Shown: positions 19,694-28,111 of the stretch, piece by piece | How the letters are laid out: each line of letters opens with the position of its first letter | Numbering within the stretch: position 1 is the first letter of the stretch | NCBI RefSeq assembly: GCF_029869925.1 | Contig: NZ_CP118605.1 | Span: 248,001 to 312,000 of the forward strand | Source: Microbulbifer bruguierae | GTDB taxonomy: Bacteria; Pseudomonadota; Gammaproteobacteria; Pseudomonadales; Cellvibrionaceae | Direction: 5' to 3' | Length of the DNA: 64,000 bases | Position numbers and translations under genes: made by a program | The notes under the pieces: generated by a model | What the model was told of the DNA's origin: nothing | What the model saw: only the letters and a program-made list of their open reading frames with translations | The model's database searches: none

Positions 19694-22600
19694 GCGATAA
19701 CGGCAGCTTCGGGCACAGTCCCAAACGCCCTCCGGTGGAAACCCGCCGCGGGGCTATCGCCTGGATGACCCACAACCACGTCACCGCCAACCTGCTGATG
19801 CTGGTGTTCCTGATCGGCGGGCTGTTCTTTTCATTCTCGATCAAGAAAGAGGTGTTCCCCGAATTCAGCCTCGATATGGTCAGTGTCAGTATTTCTTACC
19901 CGGGCGCGAGTCCGGAAGAAGTGGAACGCGGTGTACTGGTTCCCGCCGAGCAGGCGGTGACAGGGCTGGAAGGTATCAAGGAGTTGCGCGGTAGCGCTGG
20001 CGAGGGTCGTGCCAGCCTTACTCTGGAACTGGAAGAGGATGCCAATCCCAACAAGGTCTTCCAGGACGTACAGGCAGCGATCGATCGCGTGTCGACCTTT
20101 CCCAGCGACATCGAGCGTCCCCAGGTCAGCCTTGCGGATCGCAAACGGGATGTGCTCGATCTGGTGGTGCACGGGAAGGTGGACGACCGCACTCTGCGTG
20201 AATTTGTCATGCAGGTGTACGACAAGCTGGAAGCGCACCCGGATATTACCCAGCTCGAAGCCTACGGGGTAAAGGACTACGAAGTAGCCATCGAAGTAGA
20301 GCGCGACGACCTGCGCCGCTACAACCTGTCACTGCCGGATATTGCGCAGCTGATCCGTAATGCGGCAGTGGATGTGCCTGCTGGAGGGGTCAAGTCCGAG
20401 GCGGGGGAGATACTGGTGCGGGTGACCGAGCGGCGCGATTGGGCGCGGCAATTTGGTGATATTGCCATCACCAAGACCGATGCCGGCGGCACCGTGCGCC
20501 TGCGGGATATCGCAAGTATCCGCGACGCACTGGTGGATGAGCCCCGGGATATGGTTTACAACGGCGAACCCGCGGCAGGAATCGATGTATACCGTATTGG
20601 CGACCAGACGCCGATGAGCGTCAGCGACGCGACCCACCAGGTGCTGGAAGAATTGCGCGAGACACTGCCGCCGGGCATTCATGTGAGCGTACGGGATGAC
20701 GACTCGGAGATTTTCAAAGAACGTCTGTCGCTGTTGCTTAAAAACGGCTTTATCGGCTTGTTGCTGGTGTTCGCGGTACTGGGTGCATTCCTGGAGTTAC
20801 GTCTGGCATTCTGGGTAACTCTCGGCATCCCTGTCAGTTTTCTCGGCGCTTTGCTGTTCCTGCCGGCGATGGATATTTCCATCAACATGGTGAGCATGTT
20901 CGCCTTCATCATTGCCCTTGGGATCGTAGTGGATGATGCGATCATCGCCGGTGAAAATATTCACGAGTGGCGCCAGAAAGGCTACAGCAATTTCGAAGCG
21001 GCGGTGGCGGGTGCCCGCCAGGTCGCGGTCCCTCTCACCTTTGCCATTCTCACCAATATCGTCGCATTTATTCCGCTGACAGAATTGCCCGGTTTTATGG
21101 GCAAGATTTTTGGTGTGATCCCGTTTGTGGTGGGGGCGGTATTTGCCATTTCCTGGGTGGAGGCTCTGTTTATCCTGCCTGCGCACCTGGCGTATTCCCG
21201 TCGGGGTCACAAGAGCCGGTCCGCGCGCCGCTTCGCCGCGCGCCAGAAGATGCTGGCACGCAGCCTGGACCGGTTTGTGGAAAATCGTTTCAAGCCATTT
21301 CTGGATCTGTGTGTACGCCATCGCTATATCACCATCGCAATCTCGGTAGCGATTCTGATTGTGATGATTGGCTACGCCTCCAGCGGCCGTATGGGGTTTA
21401 CCTTGATGCCAAAGGTAGAGCGCGATTCCGGTCGGGTACAGGTCACCTTTCCACCCGGCACCTCCGAGGCGCAACTGGAGCGCGCACGCCGCCAGATCAT
21501 GGATGCGGGCAACCTTATTCTCGATGAGGTCGGTCGCGAGGGGGTTTTCCTCGGAATGCGTGGTCTGATCCGCGACGATCAGGTGCAGGTGGATGTTTAC
21601 CTCACCCCGGGCGACCAGCGCACGGTGACCACCGGTGAATTCGTGCAGCGCTGGCGGCGGCAAGTGGGGCCGGTGCCCGGCGCTCTCAGCTCCAGTTTTG
21701 CCAGCGATCGCGGTGGCCCCGGCGCCGGGCCGGCATTGACGGTGGAACTGCGCCACGCGGATACGGATTTACTCGAAGACGCGGCCATGCAGTTGGCGGA
21801 TGCCCTGAAGGGTTTTCCTGCCGTGGGGGATATTGATGCGGGTGTTTCCCAGGGTAAGCGTCAGCTGGATCTCACCCTGACAGACACGGCGAAAAGTCTG
21901 GGTCTGAGTGCGGAAGATATCGGCCGCCAGTTGCGGGCCTCACTCTACGGTGCCGAGGCCATTCGCCAGCAGCGCGGTCGCGACCAGGTGAAAGTAATGG
22001 TGCGTTTGCCGGAAGCGGAGCGCGTTACCCTGAACGACGTCCACAACATCATGATTCGTGCCGGGAACGGTCTGTGGCTGCCCTTGCCGGATCTTGTCGA
22101 AATCGACCAGGGCCGCGCTTACGCGACCATCAATCGCCGCGAGGGGCGGCGGGTGATGACGGTAACCGCGAATGTGGAACCGGCGGATCAGGCGGCGCTG
22201 GTGATCAATGAGCTCAATCAGACGGTCATTCCGCAGTTGCGGGCGCAGTTCCCGGGCCTGTCGATTTCCTACGAGGGGCGTCAGGCGGATGAGCGCGAAG
22301 GGCTGTCTTCGCTGGGGATGACGTTCTCGCTGACGATGGCGGTGTTGTATTTTCTGTTGGCGATTCCGCTGAAAAGTTACATTCAACCGCTGACGGTGAT
22401 GGTGGCGATTCCGTTTGGGGTCATCGGCGCTCTGCTTGGCCATCTGGTGATGGGGTATGGGCTCAGTATGGTCAGCCTGTTGGGCATGGTGGCGCTGGCG
22501 GGGGTCGTGATCAACGATACCCTGGTGATGATCGAGTACGGTAATCGCCTGCGAGAGCAGGGCACACCCATTACCGACGCCATCAAAGCCGCCGCTGCCC

Positions 22601-22845
22601 GCCGTTTCCGGCCGATCATTCTGACCACGGTAACTACTTTCTGTGGTCTGATGCCGATGATTTTTGAAACGTCGGTGCAGGCGAAATTCATGATTCCCAT
22701 GGCGATTTCTCTTGGCTATGGCATCCTCGCAGCGACCACAATTTCCCTGTTGCTGGTGCCCTGTTTGTATCTGATGTTTTCGCGGGATATTCCGGCGTTG
22801 TTTGGGATATTGAAGGGACGAACTTTGGGAGGCACAACGTCGTAG
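19690..22845 (+). CDS. RND efflux transporter permease
   Basis: Proton-driven inner-membrane pump of the AcrB/HAE superfamily, 1051 residues with the expected layout: one membrane helix, a large periplasmic loop, six helices, a second loop, five or six helices. The proton-relay pair Asp415-Asp416 is in the helix-4 motif GIVVDDAI. The family block ISYPGASPEEVERGVL is near residue 75. ATGA overlap with the adaptor gene. It ends the operon; two nested palindromic repeats lie just downstream. Confidence 0.96.
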   Translation: MSDNGSFGHSPKRPPVETRRGAIAWMTHNHVTANLLMLVFLIGGLFFSFSIKKEVFPEFSLDMVSVSISYPGASPEEVERGVLVPAEQAVTGLEGIKELRGSAGEGRASLTLELEEDANPNKVFQDVQAAIDRVSTFPSDIERPQVSLADRKRDVLDLVVHGKVDDRTLREFVMQVYDKLEAHPDITQLEAYGVKDYEVAIEVERDDLRRYNLSLPDIAQLIRNAAVDVPAGGVKSEAGEILVRVTERRDWARQFGDIAITKTDAGGTVRLRDIASIRDALVDEPRDMVYNGEPAAGIDVYRIGDQTPMSVSDATHQVLEELRETLPPGIHVSVRDDDSEIFKERLSLLLKNGFIGLLLVFAVLGAFLELRLAFWVTLGIPVSFLGALLFLPAMDISINMVSMFAFIIALGIVVDDAIIAGENIHEWRQKGYSNFEAAVAGARQVAVPLTFAILTNIVAFIPLTELPGFMGKIFGVIPFVVGAVFAISWVEALFILPAHLAYSRRGHKSRSARRFAARQKMLARSLDRFVENRFKPFLDLCVRHRYITIAISVAILIVMIGYASSGRMGFTLMPKVERDSGRVQVTFPPGTSEAQLERARRQIMDAGNLILDEVGREGVFLGMRGLIRDDQVQVDVYLTPGDQRTVTTGEFVQRWRRQVGPVPGALSSSFASDRGGPGAGPALTVELRHADTDLLEDAAMQLADALKGFPAVGDIDAGVSQGKRQLDLTLTDTAKSLGLSAEDIGRQLRASLYGAEAIRQQRGRDQVKVMVRLPEAERVTLNDVHNIMIRAGNGLWLPLPDLVEIDQGRAYATINRREGRRVMTVTANVEPADQAALVINELNQTVIPQLRAQFPGLSISYEGRQADEREGLSSLGMTFSLTMAVLYFLLAIPLKSYIQPLTVMVAIPFGVIGALLGHLVMGYGLSMVSLLGMVALAGVVINDTLVMIEYGNRLREQGTPITDAIKAAAARRFRPIILTTVTTFCGLMPMIFETSVQAKFMIPMAISLGYGILAATTISLLLVPCLYLMFSRDIPALFGILKGRTLGGTTS

Positions 22846-22892
22846 TATGTTCTCCCTCCGAGTCCTTGGCGCTTTGAAGCTGGTTGGGTGGC

Positions 22893-23004
22893 GGCAATGT
22901 GCCGGGGATGGATTTTCGAAACCGCTGTGAATACATCCCTGTACGCTGCGTCGGCGACGTCCCTGTCGCCGACGCTTTCGAAAACCCATCCCCGCCACAT
23001 CGCC
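22893..23004. repeat. Nested palindromic repeat, copy 2
   Basis: Outer arms 22893-22920 and 22977-23004 pair at 25 of 28 positions. Inside are the core GTGAATACATCCCTGTACGC (starting 22927) and an inner perfect 9-bp hairpin (22950-22958 with 22965-22973) with loop GTCCCT. It lies between the 3' ends of the convergent RND and antiporter genes. Confidence 0.9.
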
Positions 23005-23071
23005 TTCAATTCGAAATTCAGAGCTTCGTTAGTATCAACTGCTTCGGAGTGATGAACGTTGAATCGAAGGT

Positions 23072-23177
23072 GGATTACTGGGAAGTTGCTTTCAGGACTG
23101 TCGCAAACAGGGACGTTTGCGACAGAGCGTACAGGGATGTATTCACCGCGGTCCTGAAAGCAACTTCCCAGTGATCC
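23072..23177. repeat. Nested palindromic repeat, copy 3 (opposite orientation)
   Basis: Outer arms 23072-23098 and 23151-23177 pair at 26 of 27 positions. The inner 9-bp hairpin (23100-23108 with 23115-23123) has the loop AGGGAC, the complement of copy 2's GTCCCT. The core at 23124-23146 is the reverse complement of the copy 2 core. Arm sequences are unrelated to copies 1 and 2. Confidence 0.9.
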
Positions 23178-23241
23178 GCCGCCACAGGGCCTGCTTCAAT
23201 TCGCCAGGGAGCTGGCTACGAAGCGCTCCTGCAAAAAAAAA

Positions 23242-24411
23242 CTAATCCCGACGTAAGTGGTCCTTGATCGCAATCGGGTTGGGAAAATTCAAAACCACAA
23301 TATAAGAAGAAACCAGAAAGGTAAGAATCGCCGTCGCCTGGATCAGGTGCGATGCGGCACTGCCGATCAATTGCTGGCTCATGGCCAGGTAGGCAATCAA
23401 CAGCGAAAATTCGCTGATCTGTCCGAGGCGGAAGCCGATATCCCACGCAAGAATGGTTCTCTCGCTCTGCTGTCCGAGGAGGTAGCGGAACACCACCGGT
23501 TTAATAATCAGCACGGCGATCGCGGCGACCAGTGCCGGGAAGGCAATTTCCGGGACCATCTCGAGGTGGAACTGGGCTCCGAGACTGAAGAAGAACAGGA
23601 TCAGGAAAAAGTCGCGCAGGGGTTTGAGACTGAGGGCGATGTACTGGGAAATGGGGCTGGTGGCGAGGGTAATACCGGCAATAAAGGCGCCAATTTCCCG
23701 GGACAATCCCATCAGCTCCGCCAGCTCCGCGAGCCCCATGCACCAGCCAATGGCAAGCAGGAATACATATTCGTGAAAGCGGTCGAATTTGGCCAGCAGC
23801 GGTTGCAGCAGGTAGCGCACGGCGCCCCACGCGAGGGCAATCAGTAACGGTAGCGCGGCGAAGGAGATGCCGAGGCGGGTGAAATCGACAGAGCCGGTGC
23901 TGCCGCTCAGCAGAATCATCAGACAAGTAATCGCGACGAAATCCTGGAACAGCAGCAGGCCCACCATCAACTCTCCCAGGTGCTTGTGATGCAGTACCGT
24001 GGTTGGCAGGAGTTTGATGCCGATGATGGTACTGGAGAACATCATCGCCATACCGATTACCCAGGATTCGGTATCGGTGAAACTGAAGAGTTTACCGATG
24101 ACGTAGCCAAGGCCGAGAAAAATACCACAGCTGATGAGACCTACGAATGTGGCTTTGCGCAGCACCGCAATGAGGGCTTTCGGCTGCATGTCGAGGCCGA
24201 GCAGAAACAGCAGAAAGATAATGCCAATGTTGGACATCTCTGCCATCAGTTCCACATTGTCGATAACGCCGAGAGCCGATGGGCCCAGCAGTACGCCGAG
24301 GGCAATGTAGGCGACGAGCAGGGGCTGACGGCCCCAGAGTGCGAGTGATGCGACGATGGCGGCGCCGGTGAAGATCAGGAAAAACGACTGGAACAGGGAG
24401 GTCTCAGGCAC
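23242..24411 (-). CDS. CPA2-family cation:proton antiporter
   Basis: A 389-residue inner-membrane antiporter with about 12 hydrophobic segments and the family motifs GVLLGPSALG and GIIFLLFLLGLDMQP. The lipid-buried region has FQDFVAITCLMILL. It ends after the membrane domain: the cytoplasmic RCK/TrkA-N domain of KefB/KefC is missing, so control by NAD or glutathione adducts is not expected. Probably exchanges K+ or Na+ for H+. Convergent with the RND operon. Confidence 0.93.
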   Translation of the reverse strand: MPETSLFQSFFLIFTGAAIVASLALWGRQPLLVAYIALGVLLGPSALGVIDNVELMAEMSNIGIIFLLFLLGLDMQPKALIAVLRKATFVGLISCGIFLGLGYVIGKLFSFTDTESWVIGMAMMFSSTIIGIKLLPTTVLHHKHLGELMVGLLLFQDFVAITCLMILLSGSTGSVDFTRLGISFAALPLLIALAWGAVRYLLQPLLAKFDRFHEYVFLLAIGWCMGLAELAELMGLSREIGAFIAGITLATSPISQYIALSLKPLRDFFLILFFFSLGAQFHLEMVPEIAFPALVAAIAVLIIKPVVFRYLLGQQSERTILAWDIGFRLGQISEFSLLIAYLAMSQQLIGSAASHLIQATAILTFLVSSYIVVLNFPNPIAIKDHLRRD

Positions 24412-24577
24412 TGCGCATCCTTGTAGCAGACTTGATTGAAGGGCTTGTCTGCATTATCGGTGCGGAAGGGAGCTTCTTTCAACGTCCGCTCGCGTTTCCT
24501 GGATCTTTTTCACAATTGGCGGACACCGAATCTACGCTGCCCGCCCTGGCTCACTTTTCAGTGGGAACTAGAGAAAA

Positions 24578-26251
24578 TTAGAGCTTGAACCAGCGCAGAT
24601 TTTCTCCCTCAACCGAAAGAATCGGTTGTTCGCACTCCCGCCCTGGCGGGTTTTCCATAATTGGACGCGCCTGCTGGATAAATTCCTGCAGCGGCGTTGT
24701 CACCCGACCGGGCGCGCGGTCTTCGATATCAAAGCTTAGGAGCAATGGATCATCCGCCGCCTGACCCTGATATCGCCATACCCCGTGACTGGGGTCGTAT
24801 TGATAATAGGGCAGCATCCGGTAGCCAAATTCGGCGACCAGGTCGATGGCGTCGATCAGGTAGTCGACGGTTTCTTCATCCAGGAAGTAATTGAAATTCA
24901 ACCGCACCCAGCCGGGCTTGAGAATATTTTCACCTTCACTGACCAGTTTTTCGATGGCAGTGCTCTGTTCATCCGTCAGGTGCAGAAGGTGATGACCATA
25001 GGGACCGGCGCAGGAGCAGCCGCCGCGAACCTGGATACCGAAAAGGTCGTTAAGCAGGGCGACTACGAAACCGTGATGCAGCGGTTTGTCGTCATGCAAG
25101 ATATGCAGTGAGACGATGCTCACGCGCTCCGCTTCTGTACCACCGAGTATCTGGATGTTGTCGTTGTCAGCCCAGCGGGCAAAGGCCCGAGTGAGCCATT
25201 CGGCTTCTCGCGCCTCGATAACCTCTGCACCTACCTGATCTTTCAATGCGAATGCCATGCCCGCACGCACAGATTCGACGATGGCGGGAGTGCCGGCTTC
25301 TTCGCGGCGCTCTCCGGCCGGCAGGTAGGTGTGGCGGGCCGGACTTACCCAGGAAACCGTGCCGCCACCGGTGACCGCTGGCTGGCCCGCAGGGAGCAGG
25401 GCGCGTCGCACAATCAATATGCCCGGGGTGCCGGGGCCACCGACAAATTTATGCGGGGAAATAAACAGCGCGTCTTTACTGCAGCCCGGGTCGCTTCCCC
25501 GAACATCGATTCCCACATAAGGCGCGGCAGCGGCGTAGTCCCAGAAGGACAGGGCGCCGTTTTCGTGCAGCAGACGGGTAACCGCGTCGACATCGGTTCG
25601 GATACCGGTGACATTGGACGCGGCGGAGAAACTGCCAATTTTCAGAGGGCGTTCGGCGTACTGATCAAGTGCGCCCTGTAACGCCGCAAGGTCAACACCG
25701 CCGCAGCTGTTCTGCGGAATGGTCACCACTTCAGCAATGGATTCACGCCAGGGCAGGTCGTTGGAGTGGTGTTCGTAGGGACCGATAAAAACGACCGGAC
25801 GCTGGTGTTCCGGAATGCTGCCGCTGTTGCCGCCAAGCCGTTCGTAACTGTCGGCGCGCAGGCCCAGGCAGTCGACCAGACGGTTGACCGCTGCGGTGGC
25901 ACCGGCGCCGCAGAAAATGATTGCGTGTTCATCGCTTGCGCTCACGGATTTACGCACCGCGGCGCGCGCCTGCTCGCGAAAAGCGGTGGTCTGGCGCCCG
26001 GTGGCGGAGGTTTCCGTGTGGGTGTTGGCGTACCAGGGCAAAACCCGGTTACGGATAGCGTCCTCGATAAATGTCAGCGCGCGGCCGGAGGCGGTGTAGT
26101 CGGCATAGATCAGCGGGCGTTCGCCAAAAGGAGTCTGCATCGGCATGCGTTCGCCGATGACGTTGTCGCGAATGCGCTGCAAAAGCGTTTCTGTTTTGGA
26201 CTCGGACTCTGGGTTTATTGCGCTATTTTTTGTTCGAGCGTGAGCGGACAT
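24578..26251 (-). CDS. Class V PLP-dependent aminotransferase (cysteine-desulfurase-like)
   Basis: A 557-residue cytoplasmic PLP enzyme. The PLP Lys is in ISPHKFVGG (Lys268), preceded by the SFWDYAAAAPYVGID Asp block. A Cys-containing loop RGGCSCAGPYG near residue 412 sits where SufS-type desulfurases hold their catalytic Cys. It is about 150 residues longer than SufS, mainly at the C-terminus, so it may act on another substrate. No suf or isc genes are near. The GAGG site six bases before the ATG at 26251 fixes the start. An Lrp-type regulator gene lies 94 bases upstream on the same strand and may control it. Confidence 0.85.
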   Translation of the reverse strand: MSAHARTKNSAINPESESKTETLLQRIRDNVIGERMPMQTPFGERPLIYADYTASGRALTFIEDAIRNRVLPWYANTHTETSATGRQTTAFREQARAAVRKSVSASDEHAIIFCGAGATAAVNRLVDCLGLRADSYERLGGNSGSIPEHQRPVVFIGPYEHHSNDLPWRESIAEVVTIPQNSCGGVDLAALQGALDQYAERPLKIGSFSAASNVTGIRTDVDAVTRLLHENGALSFWDYAAAAPYVGIDVRGSDPGCSKDALFISPHKFVGGPGTPGILIVRRALLPAGQPAVTGGGTVSWVSPARHTYLPAGERREEAGTPAIVESVRAGMAFALKDQVGAEVIEAREAEWLTRAFARWADNDNIQILGGTEAERVSIVSLHILHDDKPLHHGFVVALLNDLFGIQVRGGCSCAGPYGHHLLHLTDEQSTAIEKLVSEGENILKPGWVRLNFNYFLDEETVDYLIDAIDLVAEFGYRMLPYYQYDPSHGVWRYQGQAADDPLLLSFDIEDRAPGRVTTPLQEFIQQARPIMENPPGRECEQPILSVEGENLRWFKL

Positions 26252-26271
26252 GCGGACCTCAATATACTGAA

Positions 26272-26303
26272 AACTGCCCGGCAGGGATCACCCGCGGGCA
26301 GTT
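26272..26303 (-). terminator. Hairpin between the Lrp gene and the aminotransferase gene
   Basis: A 9-bp perfect stem (26272-26280 with 26295-26303) is followed on the minus strand by TTTT, 20 bases before the aminotransferase start. It may terminate the Lrp transcript or act as an attenuator in the aminotransferase leader. Confidence 0.55.
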
Positions 26304-26345
26304 AATGGTTTCGCTATTGATTATGTAGCTATTGAGCTGGCCGGA

Positions 26346-26816
26346 TCATTCGCTCGGAGGAATGGGTAATTCTGTTGTGCTTTTGATCTGTTCCATCGCG
26401 AAATTGGAAGCCACATCGGATATCCCGGAGTGGGCAATCAGCCTTTTATAGAAGTGATCATAGGCCGCTACATCGCTGACCACGACGCGGAGAATGTAGT
26501 CGTAGTCCCCGGCCATGCGGTAGCAGTCCACCACTTCCGGTAAATCCGCCATGGCACGGGAAAAGGATTCTGCCCATTCCGCGCTGTGCTGGTTGGTTTT
26601 CACCTGGGCGAATACCGATACCGGCAGCCCGAGTACATTCGCATCCAGCAGTGCGACCTTGCGACGGATGATGCCGCTTTTTTCCAATTTCTGAATCCGG
26701 CGCCAGCAGGGGGTTTTGGTGAGACCCACGCGCTCCGCCAGCTCTTCGATGGAGAGACTAACATCAGATTGAAGGATGGCAAGAAGTTGTCGATCAATCG
26801 CGTCGAGTGAGGACAT
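26346..26816 (-). CDS. Lrp/AsnC family transcriptional regulator
   Basis: A 156-residue regulator with an N-terminal helix-turn-helix (SIEELAERVGLTKTPCWRRIQKLEKSGII, about 20-48 as two halves) and a C-terminal RAM/ACT-like effector domain containing the VVDCYRMAGDYDYILRVVVSD block. Members sense amino acids and wrap DNA as octamers. Its position, between an aminotransferase gene and phhA, suggests control of amino-acid metabolism, possibly of itself and the downstream gene. Confidence 0.93.
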   Translation of the reverse strand: MSSLDAIDRQLLAILQSDVSLSIEELAERVGLTKTPCWRRIQKLEKSGIIRRKVALLDANVLGLPVSVFAQVKTNQHSAEWAESFSRAMADLPEVVDCYRMAGDYDYILRVVVSDVAAYDHFYKRLIAHSGISDVASNFAMEQIKSTTELPIPPSE

Positions 26817-27132
26817 AGTTCTACATATCTCCCGAAAACGCGGGGATCGCTTCCCTGAAATGCGCTTAGTTCGCCATCCATTGCAACAAAATACCCCAGT
26901 GATTTTGAGCGGTGCGGCTGGATCCGACGTTGCGCGGGCTCGGAAGAACCCTTTGGCTGCACCTCTGCCGATGCCTGTAACGATAATCTCTGTTCGGGCG
27001 TGGCAGTAGTGGAATTTTTCTCCTGACTTTTAACTTCAAATTTTCCACGACCGGCAGGAACAGGCGGACGCAAAAAAGCCGGGCAATGCCCGGCCAAACA
27101 ACAGGGATATGTTGGAAAAATGTGCTGTGGCT
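26817..27132. other. Region between phhA and the Lrp gene
   Basis: 316 bases with no gene. It holds the phhA terminator at 27072-27094 and must contain the minus-strand Lrp promoter. A 165-codon frame across part of it overlaps the Lrp gene out of frame and shows no family features. Confidence 0.55.
27072..27094 (-). terminator. Rho-independent terminator of phhA
   Basis: On the minus strand a 7-bp GC stem (27088-27094 with 27078-27084), loop of three and a run of six T residues, starting 39 bases after the phhA stop. Confidence 0.92.
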
Positions 27133-27930
27133 TCAGGCAGCTTCTTTCGGCGGGAACATGGGCTCGAACAGTCCTGCCGCCATGGCTTCGCGCACCCGTG
27201 CCATCAGGTCGATTTCAGTGAGCTGCTGCAGTTGTTCCAGATCGTCGATCACATAGTAAATCGGCTGCACTATGTCGATCCTATAGGGGGTGCGCAGTAC
27301 ATCCACCACCTCGAAAGGCGCGCGCACCGGTTCTTCACCGAGGGCGTACAGGGTCTCTTTGGGGGAGGAAAGTATGCCGCCGCCGTAGATTCGTAGGCCG
27401 TCTTGGCGGTTCAGCAAGCCAAATTCCACCGTAAACCAGTAAAGGCGAGCCAGGTAAGCGCGCTCTTTAGGGGAGGCCTTCAAGCCCAGTTCCCCATATT
27501 TCTGGGTAAAGTTGGCGAAGGCCGGGTTGGTGAGCATGGCGCAGTGGCCAAATATCTCGTGGAAGATGTCCGGCTCTTGCAGGTAGTCAAATTCCTCCGG
27601 GGTGCGGATGAAGGTGGCTACCGGGAATTTGCGTTCAGATAACAGCTGGAAAAAGGTCTCGAAGCCAATCAGGGCCGGAACTCGCGCCACTTCCCAACCG
27701 GTTTCCCGACGCAGTACGCGACTGATTTCATCCAGTTGCGGAATGCGGTCTCGTGGAAGGTCCAGCAGCTCAAGCCCGTGCAGGTACTCGTCGCAGGCGC
27801 GGCCCTGTACCACCTTCAGCTGCCGTTCTATCAGGCGCTGCCAGGTCTGGTTCTCAAGGTCAGAGTATTCGATAACGCCCGAGGCATCCGGTTGCCGCGC
27901 GACATATTTGCTCGTCTGTTTACCCATCAC
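27133..27930 (-). CDS. phhA: Phenylalanine 4-hydroxylase
   Basis: Pterin- and iron-dependent hydroxylation of phenylalanine to tyrosine. The 265-residue bacterial-size catalytic domain has the iron ligands His124 and His129 (HEIFGH) and Glu169 (WFTVEFG). The pterin dehydratase gene phhB, which often follows phhA, is absent; a terminator comes next. Divergent from the tyrR-type gene, with a TyrR box 156 bases upstream of its start, which fits the TyrR/PhhR-dependent control known in Pseudomonas. Confidence 0.97.
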   Translation of the reverse strand: MMGKQTSKYVARQPDASGVIEYSDLENQTWQRLIERQLKVVQGRACDEYLHGLELLDLPRDRIPQLDEISRVLRRETGWEVARVPALIGFETFFQLLSERKFPVATFIRTPEEFDYLQEPDIFHEIFGHCAMLTNPAFANFTQKYGELGLKASPKERAYLARLYWFTVEFGLLNRQDGLRIYGGGILSSPKETLYALGEEPVRAPFEVVDVLRTPYRIDIVQPIYYVIDDLEQLQQLTEIDLMARVREAMAAGLFEPMFPPKEAA

Positions 27931-28052
27931 GGTCTCCTGGGCATTTGCCCGAATTCAATGCGCAGGGTCAGAGGCTGCCGCTGCGTCTGTTGTTATCTGT
28001 TCTTAATTCTTAGACAGCGGCATGGGGCTTGGCAGGGGCTGGAGCCTGAAAC

Positions 28053-28082
28053 TTGCGGTAGCAGCCACAGGGTGACTATACT
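28053..28082 (+). promoter_or_regulatory. Probable sigma-70 promoter of the tyrR-type gene
   Basis: TTGCGG (28053-28058) and TATACT (28077-28082) are 18 bases apart. Transcription would start near 28088, inside the TyrR box, which fits autorepression. Confidence 0.5.
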
Positions 28083-28085
28083 TTC

Positions 28086-28103
28086 TGTAAATAATTGTTT
28101 ACA
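28086..28103. promoter_or_regulatory. Perfect TyrR box
   Basis: TGTAAA-N6-TTTACA matches the E. coli TyrR strong-box consensus exactly. It lies eight bases before the tyrR-type start codon and 156 bases upstream of phhA, in their shared control region. Confidence 0.9.
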
Positions 28104-28111
28104 GGTGGCCC

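Noticed and set aside
21940..22998. 352-codon minus-strand frame across the end of the RND pump gene
   Set aside because: Antisense to well-supported pump sequence and continuing into a palindromic repeat; composition rich in His, Gln and Arg, typical of shadow frames.
22884..23174. 96-codon frames reading the palindromic repeats (…YRDVFTAV…)
   Set aside because: They consist of the repeat core translated; the same peptide bits recur because of the repeat, not because of a gene.
27931..28111. A sigma-54 promoter for phhA
   Set aside because: No GG-N10-GC pair with the right surroundings was found; the nearest candidate has an eight-base gap. TyrR-type proteins work with sigma-70.
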